Part shown: piece by piece, positions 17,624 to 25,462 of the stretch
Position numbering within the stretch: the first letter of the stretch is position 1
Layout of the letters: each line of letters opens with the position of its first letter
Source of the DNA: RECM01 sp047921215
GTDB taxonomy: Bacteria; Bacteroidota; Rhodothermia; Balneolales; Cyclonatronaceae
Assembly: GCA_047921215.1 (NCBI GenBank)
Contig: JBLRWO010000019.1
Coordinates: 12,348-76,347 of the forward strand
Direction: 5' to 3'
DNA: 64,000 nucleotides
The notes under the pieces: model-generated
Databases searched by the model: none
Seen by the model: the letters and a program-made list of their open reading frames with translations, nothing else
What the model was told of the DNA's origin: nothing
Translations under genes and position numbers: made by a program

Positions 17624-18171
17624 AGCTGAAACTGCCCGGTTATTCTTTTCAGGCGGTACTCGGTAAGATCATCTTTACCGGATAAACCCTCTCCGGCAAT
17701 GCTGTCGGTGGGCGATACGATGGTAACAAACCCGGGGGCGTCGATGTGCCGGGTGTGATAAAACCATTTCAGGTACTCAGTACGGAGAGTGTTTTCGGTT
17801 TCAAGATTAATCACAACCACATCTCCTTCGAATTCAAATTCGGTTTCACGGCTGTGATAAATCGATTTATCGGCGTAGACCAGGGTGATGGGAACACCGA
17901 GGGAATCGTATGCAGTTATCGTGACCGGACCGTCCATGTGCGACTGATTCCTGCCGTTTTTTTCAAATGTGGCAGTATATGGACTTTCCAGGGTAATAAT
18001 CCGTCGCCCCTCTTCTATTAGATGGGTTGTGACATCCCAGCTTTCGGTAATAGAAAAAACAGAGTCGCTAAGTGCCTCGCTCACCGACTGGCTGTCGTAC
18101 TCACTAAGTTCTGTGCAGGAGATGAGGGTAAGGGTAATGAACAGAGAATACCGGACAGAATTGATAATCAT
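17620..18171 (-). CDS. lptC: LPS export lipoprotein LptC
   Basis: A 183-residue protein with a signal peptide ending in lipobox LISC (Cys19), so it is predicted to be lipid-anchored rather than held by a transmembrane helix as in E. coli. The body shows the LptC pattern (ATFEKNGRNQSHMDGPVTITAYDSLG, then LVYADKSIYHSRETEFEFEGDVVVINLETENTLRTEYLKW, ending PGFVTIVSPTDSIAGEGLSGKDDLTEY). LptC passes LPS from LptBFG to LptA. It lies 2 bp downstream of upp and overlaps the OstA-like gene, which fits an LPS export operon. Confidence 0.88.
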   Translation of the reverse strand: MIINSVRYSLFITLTLISCTELSEYDSQSVSEALSDSVFSITESWDVTTHLIEEGRRIITLESPYTATFEKNGRNQSHMDGPVTITAYDSLGVPITLVYADKSIYHSRETEFEFEGDVVVINLETENTLRTEYLKWFYHTRHIDAPGFVTIVSPTDSIAGEGLSGKDDLTEYRLKRITGQFQL

Positions 18172-18173
18172 AT

Positions 18174-18815
18174 TCAGAGTGTTCCAAAAATACGGTCACC
18201 GGCATCGCCGAGTCCGGGAACTATAAAAGCGTCGTTGTTCAGACGCTCATCAATGGCAGCTGTAACTATGTGAACGTCAGGGTGGTTATCAAGAACATGT
18301 TGAATTCCCTCGGGTGCACTGATCAGGCACATGAAGAGAATTTTTTTTGCACCCTGTTTTTTCAGGTATCCGATGGCATCGTGAGCACTTCCTCCGGTTG
18401 CGAGCATGGGGTCGACCAGCAATATGTACGAGTTTTTAATTCCGTTAGGTAGTTTAACGTAATAATCGATCGGTTTATGTGTGGTTTCATCACGGTACAT
18501 GCCGAGATGGCCCACCCTGGCGTCCGGTATAAAGTGAATGATTCCGTCAACCAGACCAAGCCCGGCCCTGAGTATGGGTACTACGATAACATCGGAATCC
18601 AGCTCAAATCCGGTTGTTACTTGAATTGGGGTTGTAACTTCTGTTTCCCTTAATGGTATCTTTACCAGTGAGTGATAGGCCAGAATGGTAGCAATGCGCG
18701 CAAGTGCCTGCCGGAAAGGTGCTGTAGGTGTGTTTTTGTCTCTGAGTATGGTCAGATCCCGGTGTACTACGGGGTGGTCTATAACCGTAACCTGATCTTT
18801 GCTGAATGATTTCAT
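18174..18815 (-). CDS. upp: Uracil phosphoribosyltransferase
   Basis: Salvages uracil with PRPP to UMP. The PRPP-binding loop VDPMLATGGSAHDAI and the C-terminal uracil-binding segment PGLGDAGDRIFGT are present, along with VVPILRAGLGLVDG. The start at 18815 (MKSFSKDQVTVIDHPVV) gives 213 residues, the family length, and lies 11 bp after the AGCS stop; an ATG at 18869 would add 18 residues and overlap the upstream gene by 44 bp. Neither start has a clear ribosome-binding site. Confidence 0.93.
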   Translation of the reverse strand: MKSFSKDQVTVIDHPVVHRDLTILRDKNTPTAPFRQALARIATILAYHSLVKIPLRETEVTTPIQVTTGFELDSDVIVVPILRAGLGLVDGIIHFIPDARVGHLGMYRDETTHKPIDYYVKLPNGIKNSYILLVDPMLATGGSAHDAIGYLKKQGAKKILFMCLISAPEGIQHVLDNHPDVHIVTAAIDERLNNDAFIVPGLGDAGDRIFGTL

Positions 18816-18825
18816 CGATTCGGCA

Positions 18826-20484
18826 TTAAGTGTTCCGCTCTTCTTCGTCCATTCTGTTAAAATACTCATGTGTTACCCGGTAAACTACTCCGGAGAGTGC
18901 AAACAGGGCTATCAGGTTGGGCAGGGTCATCAGGCCAAGTGCCACATCCCCGATGGCCCATACCGTTCCAAGGGCAAGTATGGCACCCACAAAATGCATC
19001 ATTATGTAGACGATTCGGTAGTAGATGATTGACTTGTCGCCCAACAGGTACTGTATTGATCTGTCTCCATAGTAACTCCAGCTGATCGATGTGGAAACCC
19101 CGAACAACAATACACAAATGGTTACCAGATATGCACCCCCGGGGAACAGCGGAGCCAGACCGATTTCAAATGCACGGGCAGTTAAAGGTGCCCCGTTTTC
19201 TACAACATTACCATAGAGCTCGCGTAAAGTATTTTCATCGGGATCCGTGGCTGTCTTGGTTCCAGGTCCGGTGTAAATAGTTCCGCTGAAAAGCTGGCTT
19301 TGAGCTGCATCTGTATAGAGTGTATCGATCATAATGCCGTATCTCAAAACTGTTCCGTTTAAGGCTACTCCGTTGTCAACGATCAGTACATTCTGATCAT
19401 ATCCATCAGTTTCAAGGGTTTGTTCGGTTATATAGGAGGTGTCACCGGAATTGATGAAAATTGCTGAAGGATGTTTTGCATCCCAGGAACCCGTAATGCA
19501 GATAACAAGTCCGGTCATGGTGCATACAATCAGTGTATCTATAAAGGGTTCAAGAAGGGCTACCACTCCCTCACGAACCGGTTCATCCGTTTTAGCCGCA
19601 GCGTGGGCAATCGGTGCCGAACCCTGCCCGGCTTCGTTGGAGAATAAGCCGCGTTTAATGCCCCATACCAGTGTTGTCATGAAAGCTCCGGATCCAACTC
19701 CCAAAACACCGGCAACAGGATCGAAAGCTGAGCTTATTATCAGCCCAAGAGTCGGGATAACCTGATCATAATTCATCAGTAATATTAAAAGAGCACCAAA
19801 AACATATATCACAGCCATCAGGGGAGTGAGCCTGGCTGTAACACTGCCGATGCGTTTTATACCCCCGAGAATAACAATGGCAACAAAGCCGGCAGTGAAA
19901 ATACCGGTTATATATACCGGAATCATAAATGCGCTTTCCATGCTGTCTGCAACCGTATTGGCCTGAATAGCATTACCCGTCAGGAAGGAGCAGATTACGG
20001 CACTGGCTGCAAATACAATACTCAGCCACTTCCAGTTACTGCCGAGCCCCTTTTCGATATAGTACATCGGTCCGCCCGATACACTGCCGTCTTCATTCTC
20101 TTCGCGGTACAATACAGCAAGGGTACATTCTGAGTATTTTATTGCCATTCCTAACAGAGCGGTTATCCACATCCAGAACAGTGCTCCGGGCCCGCCATAG
20201 TGTATGGCAATGGCAACACCCGCAATATTTCCAATGCCTACGGTAGCTGATAACGCAGTACTGAGTGCCTGAAAATGGTTGATGTCTCCCTGATCGTTCG
20301 GATCATCATAGTACCCGGTCAGTACCCGAAAACCGTGCTTCAGTTTTCTGATTTGAACAAAACCGAGACGGACTGTAATAAAGAGACCATAACTCAGCAG
20401 AACAACCACCATAAGAGGCATCACTTCAGGTGTGTTCCAGACAAGATCATTTAGAAAGTTTACAATTCGCTCAAAGGTCTGCAT
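18826..20484 (-). CDS. Sodium:alanine (AGCS) symporter
   Basis: A 552-residue inner-membrane symporter importing alanine or glycine with sodium. Family motifs are ALSATVGIGNIAGVAIAIHYGGPGALFWMW, SGGPMYYIEKGLG, and GIKRGLFSNEAGQGSAPIAHA. Typical members are about 450-480 residues. The surplus is a polar insert of about 100 residues (334-435) between two late membrane segments, rich in Asp and Thr. Its position relative to neighbouring helices suggests an extracytoplasmic loop. It begins the reverse gene run ending at the OstA-like gene; upp follows directly. Confidence 0.93.
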   Translation of the reverse strand: MQTFERIVNFLNDLVWNTPEVMPLMVVVLLSYGLFITVRLGFVQIRKLKHGFRVLTGYYDDPNDQGDINHFQALSTALSATVGIGNIAGVAIAIHYGGPGALFWMWITALLGMAIKYSECTLAVLYREENEDGSVSGGPMYYIEKGLGSNWKWLSIVFAASAVICSFLTGNAIQANTVADSMESAFMIPVYITGIFTAGFVAIVILGGIKRIGSVTARLTPLMAVIYVFGALLILLMNYDQVIPTLGLIISSAFDPVAGVLGVGSGAFMTTLVWGIKRGLFSNEAGQGSAPIAHAAAKTDEPVREGVVALLEPFIDTLIVCTMTGLVICITGSWDAKHPSAIFINSGDTSYITEQTLETDGYDQNVLIVDNGVALNGTVLRYGIMIDTLYTDAAQSQLFSGTIYTGPGTKTATDPDENTLRELYGNVVENGAPLTARAFEIGLAPLFPGGAYLVTICVLLFGVSTSISWSYYGDRSIQYLLGDKSIIYYRIVYIMMHFVGAILALGTVWAIGDVALGLMTLPNLIALFALSGVVYRVTHEYFNRMDEEERNT

Positions 20485-20914
20485 GTTCTATTCAGTTATG
20501 GTCAAAGGTTGGTTGGTGCCCCAAAAATTAAGACGGAAGGTATAAAAGAATTGCCAATTGGTAAAAGCGATAACGTCAATTTTGGCATTAAAAATCATAA
20601 AAGTAGTTCGCTTCTGAACAGGATTCATCATAAAAATGGCTGCCGTGAACGGTTTTTTTACCGTGGTAACGGCACATAATAACGAATTGGAAACATCAAA
20701 AAACCGCTATTTTATGCACACAGGTATACATTAAGGGTTCGCATTCAGATAAAGATATGCCGTATAGTCCGGAATATTTTATCGGTAGCGGAACGTTTTT
20801 TGGAAAAATAACGCTTATTAGGTTTCTTATACCATATATTTGGTTGTAAACGTATGAATTGCAACTACTAACTGAAATAATATACCTGCCGTGGATAACG
20901 ATAAAAGTAAAAAC
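20485..20914. other. Long divergent regulatory region (AGCS symporter / HU protein)
   Basis: About 430 bp without an ORF. An imperfect palindrome at 20641-20674 (TGCCGT and ACGGT arms mirrored by ACCGT and ACGGCA) could form a hairpin or an operator. A TATATTTG at 20835-20842 matches the Bacteroidota -7 element but lacks a properly spaced TTTG. Confidence 0.5.
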
Positions 20915-21202
20915 ATGACCAAAGCCGATATTGTAGACATTATTGCATCGTCTACGGGAATTGCGAAAGTTGAAACCGAAGCTGTTGTAAAGGGTTTTAT
21001 GGATACGGTTATTGATGCCCTGAAAGACGGGAAATCAATTGAGTTGAGAGGCTTTGGGAGCTTCAGGGTAGTAAAAAGGGCTCAAAGGGTTGCCCGAAAC
21101 CCGAAAACCAATGAGGAAGTAATTGTTCCGGAACAGCTCGTACCCGTACTGAAAGTTTCGAAAGAGTTCAAAAAAGCTGTTGCTGAAAAGAATATGCCAT
21201 GA
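20915..21202 (+). CDS. HU/IHF-family DNA-binding protein
   Basis: A 95-residue nucleoid protein that bends DNA. It begins MTKADIVDIIASSTGI, the usual HU/IHF start, and contains GKSIELRGFGSFRVVKRAQRVARNPKT, the conserved beta-arm region. Members have about 90-100 residues. A GTG at 20891 would add eight residues (MDNDKSKN); the ATG was chosen on the family pattern. Neither has a clear ribosome-binding site. The 3' end lies 140 bp before the COX24-type gene. Confidence 0.93.
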   Translation: MTKADIVDIIASSTGIAKVETEAVVKGFMDTVIDALKDGKSIELRGFGSFRVVKRAQRVARNPKTNEEVIVPEQLVPVLKVSKEFKKAVAEKNMP

Positions 21203-21343
21203 GCGCGGGCAGATGATTTTTCCTGATGCATTTCTTATTTCATCAATGCAGTGGAAGTTATTGGCCTTTTTTGTATTTTTGCACTCTGTTAAGTATACAA
21301 GTGCCCGCAGGGCATTTACACCAACATCTTAAATATTTCTAAA

Positions 21344-21433
21344 ATGCCAAGCGGAAAAAAAAGAAAAAGAGCAAAAATCGCCAAACACAAGCGTAAAAAA
21401 AGACTTCGGAAGAACCGCCATAAGAAAAAATAA
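21344..21433 (+). CDS. AURKAIP1/COX24-type small basic protein (29 residues)
   Basis: A 29-residue peptide beginning MPSGKKRKRAKIAKHKRKKR and continuing LRKNRHKKK. It contains about twenty Lys and Arg residues. It matches the short AURKAIP1/COX24-domain (mS38-like) proteins known in Bacteroidota, which are thought to be ribosome-bound. It is too short for most ORF calling but has a clear pattern, and its stop codon overlaps the first bases of a strong terminator. Function beyond the family name is inference. Confidence 0.88.
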   Translation: MPSGKKRKRAKIAKHKRKKRLRKNRHKKK

Positions 21434-21460
21434 ATGCCTTGTATCAAGGCATTTTTTTTA
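21432..21460. terminator. Strong, bidirectional terminator
   Basis: AAATGCCTTG (21432-21441) pairs perfectly with CAAGGCATTT (21445-21454), with a T-run to 21459. On the opposite strand the preceding A-run supplies a U-tract, so it can also end the converging reverse gene. The first two bases overlap the stop codon of the COX24-type gene. Confidence 0.88.
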
Positions 21461-22108
21461 AGCAGCCGCGTCGGCAAATGATTTGTCGGCCATGAGGATA
21501 ATCTTGTTGGTCCTTACAAGTATTTGTTGCAGCCTGCGACCCACAAATCTGTGTATATCGTTGAGGTCAGTAGTACCTGAAAGTTCGTAATCCAGGTAGG
21601 ATATAAGGCTCATCACAGCGAGATATCTTCCCTCTGAATCGCCTTCTACTTCAACGTGCCAGCGTGTTATCACATCATCCCCGTGAATCACGTTCCTGAT
21701 TTTCTGATTCACAGAATCCATCCACCTGCTGGCTGCCTCAACCCGGGCCTGCCCTTTGCGGTTATTGATAGAATCGTAGATGAGGTCGGTATTAAAAACC
21801 CAGTTCACCTCGACGTCAATCCGCGGAACCACGACGAAATTAGTAGCCTTCCCGCTTTTCAGCATCGGATGGTTTTGCATACCCTCAAGCTGTCTGGCCA
21901 GATTGATCTCGCGGAAACGATCCCAGTCGAGATGAATAATCAGTGCTTTGACATGATCACTGACTTTGCTCAGGTCTATTGATATATCAAGGCCGATCGC
22001 ATTGATGGTTTTGTCCGTCCATACCCGGAAATTTTGTGTTTTTATATCCCTGTTTTGAAGTTCGGTCTGTATTTTGTTTATAATTGAGTTGAAAATCGGA
22101 TAGTGCAT
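21458..22108 (-). CDS. Conserved-looking protein of unknown function (216 residues)
   Basis: Not recognised. The 216-residue product has no signal peptide or membrane segment and a soluble composition. Visible features are KALIIHLDWDRFREINLARQLEGM, a DVEVNWVFN strand and GQARVEAASRWMDSVNQKI. The alternation of strands and helices suggests a compact fold, but no catalytic motif is seen. It is divergent from rqcH across 54 bp and converges with the COX24-type gene. The full-length, codon-balanced frame with no overlap argues that it is a real gene. Confidence 0.65.
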   Translation of the reverse strand: MHYPIFNSIINKIQTELQNRDIKTQNFRVWTDKTINAIGLDISIDLSKVSDHVKALIIHLDWDRFREINLARQLEGMQNHPMLKSGKATNFVVVPRIDVEVNWVFNTDLIYDSINNRKGQARVEAASRWMDSVNQKIRNVIHGDDVITRWHVEVEGDSEGRYLAVMSLISYLDYELSGTTDLNDIHRFVGRRLQQILVRTNKIILMADKSFADAAA

Positions 22109-22162
22109 GTAGTTACCTTTTTAATTTGCCCTCGAAGCGCTTCTTGAGCTTCTCAATAAACA

Positions 22163-23758
22163 ATGAATAATTATTATACGCTAAGATATTTAGTCGGCGA
22201 GTTAAAACGCAAATTGACAGGAAGTTTTTTTGTTTCAGCTGCCACCGGGGGAAAAGGAATAATTGACCTCATTTTTGAAGGTTCTAATACTGAAATTTCA
22301 CTCAGAGTGGTTACAGTACCCGGTAATCAGGTATTTTTTTTGGATTACGTCCGTAAACAAAACAAGATAAACAAGCTTGTTTTTTTTCCCGGCTTACAGG
22401 AGCAGCGTGTTGACGATGTCGGGATTGCTGAATCGGACAGGCTGGTAAGTATACATTTTGCAAACGGCATGCGTCTGTTCCTTGTTTTGTACGGATCTGG
22501 TGCGAATGTACTGCTGGTCGAAAAAGGCGTGGTTTTGGAGGCTTTCAAGAATCCGGAAAAGATCATTGGAACAGCAGAACCTCAGCCAAGACCACCGGTT
22601 TCGGAAATATTTTCACCGACTGGGGATCTGTACAAGGATATTCTTCAAATAAACCCGCTGCTTCCCCGTACATTTCTGAAAGATATTCTGTTGGTGCAAT
22701 CGGCCGGTTCCCATGATTTCGGTTCAGTTTCAAACGTGGCAGAACAGCTTCGTGAAATACTGTTACTGCGCTTTGAACCCGGGTTGAACCCTGATGGCAT
22801 ATTCAATCCATGGCCGGTTGATGTTTTACCACGTACCGGGAAAGAGGTGTTTGGAAGTGTTAATCAGGCTGTATGTACAGCCTGGTACATGAAGAGAAAG
22901 AACGAAAGGTTTAACCGGAAATACAGTCAGTTTCATAAACTGATCTCCGGAATAAACGATAAGTATAAAAACAGGCTTTACACTTCTGAAAATGAGGAAA
23001 TAAGCCTTGCGAGAGTTGAGCAAAACGAAAAGTTCGGACATTTACTGATGGCACATTTGCATGTAAAACCCGAAAGTCCGGATAACATTACTGTACCGGA
23101 TCTTTACAGTGGGGGGAATGTGAGGATACCGCTTGACCCTGCGAAAAGCATGGCCGAGAATGCGGCGTGGTATTACCAGAAAGCAAGAAAGGCAAAGAAA
23201 TCAATGGATATAGCCATCGGAAAAAGACATGAAATGCAGCAAAAGGCACACATCTCAGAAAAGCTGCTTGAATCGTTGATTCAACTCACAGATAAAAGAG
23301 ATCCCGAATCCCTGGATAAATGGGTTGAACAGAATGAAGCCGCCATGGAAAAGCTGGGACTGCATGAAAAAGAAGTGGAAGGTAAAACATTTCCGTTCAG
23401 GCGTATGCAAATTGGCAGTTATGAAATCTGGATTGGCAAAAGCTCGGCCGGCAATGATGAGCTTCTCAGGGCCAGCCACAAAGAAGATATCTGGATGCAT
23501 GCCCGTGGTGTTGCCGGTTCTCATCTGATCATTCGTATGAACCGTTCAGCCACGTATCCGGATAAAAAAGTTCTGGAACAAGTGGCCGGTGTGGCTGCAT
23601 GGATGTCAAAGGCCAGAACTACAGGACTTGCCCCGGTTATTTATGCAAAGAGAAAACATGTCAGAAAACCCAAAGGAGCAGCCCCGGGGCTTGCAGTCGT
23701 TGACAGGGAACAGGTTCTTTTGGTGAAACCCGAACTTCCGGAGGCAGGATCGAGATGA
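22163..23758 (+). CDS. rqcH: NFACT-family ribosome quality control protein (RqcH/Rqc2-like)
   Basis: RqcH-type proteins bind stalled 50S-nascent-chain complexes and recruit tRNA-Ala to add C-terminal alanine tails, marking the chain for degradation. The 531-residue product has an N-terminal NFACT-N domain (about 1-210) with an Asp92-Arg93 pair (ESDRLVSI) comparable to the tRNA-contacting DR of RqcH. A coiled-coil-like middle follows (about 240-415). The C-terminal NFACT-R domain is seen as HKEDIWMHARGVAGSHLIIRMN and APVIYAKRKHVRKPKGAAPG. It overlaps aroK by 4 bases (ATGA), so it heads a coupled unit with aroK-aroB. Confidence 0.9.
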   Translation: MNNYYTLRYLVGELKRKLTGSFFVSAATGGKGIIDLIFEGSNTEISLRVVTVPGNQVFFLDYVRKQNKINKLVFFPGLQEQRVDDVGIAESDRLVSIHFANGMRLFLVLYGSGANVLLVEKGVVLEAFKNPEKIIGTAEPQPRPPVSEIFSPTGDLYKDILQINPLLPRTFLKDILLVQSAGSHDFGSVSNVAEQLREILLLRFEPGLNPDGIFNPWPVDVLPRTGKEVFGSVNQAVCTAWYMKRKNERFNRKYSQFHKLISGINDKYKNRLYTSENEEISLARVEQNEKFGHLLMAHLHVKPESPDNITVPDLYSGGNVRIPLDPAKSMAENAAWYYQKARKAKKSMDIAIGKRHEMQQKAHISEKLLESLIQLTDKRDPESLDKWVEQNEAAMEKLGLHEKEVEGKTFPFRRMQIGSYEIWIGKSSAGNDELLRASHKEDIWMHARGVAGSHLIIRMNRSATYPDKKVLEQVAGVAAWMSKARTTGLAPVIYAKRKHVRKPKGAAPGLAVVDREQVLLVKPELPEAGSR

Positions 23759-24315
23759 TAACGCATGTTCCTGAAAGAATATATCTGACCGGATTCATGG
23801 GATCTGGTAAAACGACCATTGGCCGTATTCTGGCCATGCGTTTTAAGTACATTTTCATCGATCTGGATCATTTTATTGAAAAAAAAGAACACAAAACCAT
23901 CTCTGAGATATTCAGTAAATTTGGAGAGGCGCATTTCCGAGATCTTGAACAAAAATATCTTGATGAACTTACAGATTGGAAAAACGTTGTGATAGCTTTG
24001 GGAGGTGGCACTCTTACAAGTTCTGATCTGGTTAACCGGATAAAAAGTTCAGGTACACTCGTGTTTATTGATGTGGCTCTTGAAACCATACTGCACAGGG
24101 TAAAGCGAAACCTGAACAGACCGCTTCTGCTGGATGAAAACGGATGCCTCAAGTCTGACAGGATACTTGAAGCAGAACTCAAAAAGTTACTTGAGAGCAG
24201 ACGCAACCTTTATGATATGGCCCATATAACGCTGAAACCTACACCAGGAAAGACGGCAGAATTTCATGCAGACAATCTGATCCCTAAAATTCAGGAATTT
24301 GGTACATCACTTTAA
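23755..24315 (+). CDS. aroK: Shikimate kinase
   Basis: Phosphorylates shikimate with ATP in aromatic amino acid synthesis. The 186-residue protein has Walker A GFMGSGKT (13-20), the DLD pair (FIDLDHFIEKKE), Arg in GEAHFRDLE, the GGG loop (ALGGGTL), and the lid NRPLL, all in the expected order. It overlaps rqcH at its start and the aroB frame by 17 bases at its end, indicating translational coupling. Confidence 0.95.
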   Translation: MITHVPERIYLTGFMGSGKTTIGRILAMRFKYIFIDLDHFIEKKEHKTISEIFSKFGEAHFRDLEQKYLDELTDWKNVVIALGGGTLTSSDLVNRIKSSGTLVFIDVALETILHRVKRNLNRPLLLDENGCLKSDRILEAELKKLLESRRNLYDMAHITLKPTPGKTAEFHADNLIPKIQEFGTSL

Positions 24316-25384
24316 TATTGATACAACAGGTATGCATACCTGCCAGGTATATACCGGATACGGAAGCCTCATTAACCTGCCGCAGAAAATTCATCTGTAC
24401 AATCAAAACAAGGTTCTTCTTTTGATAGATGAGAATGTCGAAAAGTTATATGGCAGAAAAGTGAACGAAATACTGCTGGAAGACGGCCTGAGACCGTATT
24501 TTCACACAATTGCTTCAGGCGAAACCTCAAAATCAGCCGGCAGATGGCTTGAGGCACTCGATTTTTGCTTTGAAAACGGTGTCAACAGAAAAACACCACT
24601 GGTAGCTGTTGGTGGTGGTGTAACGGGAGATCTTGCCGGTTTTGTTGCTGCCTCGGTAATGCGTGGCATTCCTCTTATACAGATTCCAACAACCCTGCTT
24701 GCTATGGTCGACAGCTCACTGGGCGGTAAGACCGGAATTAATCATCCATCCGGCAAAAATCTGATCGGGGCATTCTATCAGCCCGATGTAATCCTTTCCG
24801 ATATCGCCTTTCTCGAAACACTTCCGGCCAGGGAATGGCACTGCGGGATGGCTGAAATTATCAAATATGGTGCCATCGCAGATCCCGGTCTGTTTGCGCT
24901 GGCTGCACCATTTAAATCCGGATTTTCGAATCCGGCAAAACTCATAGAATTAATAATCCGCTGCGCTAAGATCAAAGCCGGCATTGTGGCGGAAGATGAA
25001 AAAGAGACAGGTAAACGTGCCTGGTTAAATTTCGGTCATACTTTTGCCCACGCTCTTGAATCCCTTACACAATATGTGCGTTTCTCTCATGGTGAAGCTG
25101 TCTACGTGGGGATGATTGCCGCATTGAAATTGTCTGCCCTCTGTGGGTCAGAAATTGATAAATCACCACTTCATCAGTTTTTGGATGCCTACAGACTTTC
25201 AACATCCGATCTTAAAAACCGTATCCCCGATCTGATTGATAAAATGTTTCTGGATAAGAAAAACCTCAACAATACCGTTCGGGTAGTATTGCTTGAAAGC
25301 TACGGAAAACCGAAACTGGCGGAGATCACCGATTTGAGCCTGTTGGAAAAATCCTGGGAATATGCCCTCGACGTCTGTGATTAA
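24299..25384 (+). CDS. aroB: 3-Dehydroquinate synthase
   Basis: Converts DAHP to 3-dehydroquinate using NAD and a divalent metal, the second step of the shikimate pathway. The 361-residue frame contains VAVGGGVTGDLAGFVAA, PTTLLAMVDSSLGGKTGINHP, KNLIGAFYQP, the metal ligands in AEIIKYG and FGHTFAHALE, and HGEAV. The start is TTG at 24299, preceded by an AGGA motif, which aligns with the family N-terminus; an ATG at 24332 would remove 11 residues and the first strand. Its neighbour aroK acts later in the same pathway. Confidence 0.94.
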   Translation: MVHHFNIDTTGMHTCQVYTGYGSLINLPQKIHLYNQNKVLLLIDENVEKLYGRKVNEILLEDGLRPYFHTIASGETSKSAGRWLEALDFCFENGVNRKTPLVAVGGGVTGDLAGFVAASVMRGIPLIQIPTTLLAMVDSSLGGKTGINHPSGKNLIGAFYQPDVILSDIAFLETLPAREWHCGMAEIIKYGAIADPGLFALAAPFKSGFSNPAKLIELIIRCAKIKAGIVAEDEKETGKRAWLNFGHTFAHALESLTQYVRFSHGEAVYVGMIAALKLSALCGSEIDKSPLHQFLDAYRLSTSDLKNRIPDLIDKMFLDKKNLNNTVRVVLLESYGKPKLAEITDLSLLEKSWEYALDVCD

Positions 25385-25462
25385 CCGGAAATAGGTGATC
25401 GCCGCTGTTTTACTATCAAATTTTTGAATTATACCCGCAACATTTTTTTGAAATTGAAATAA

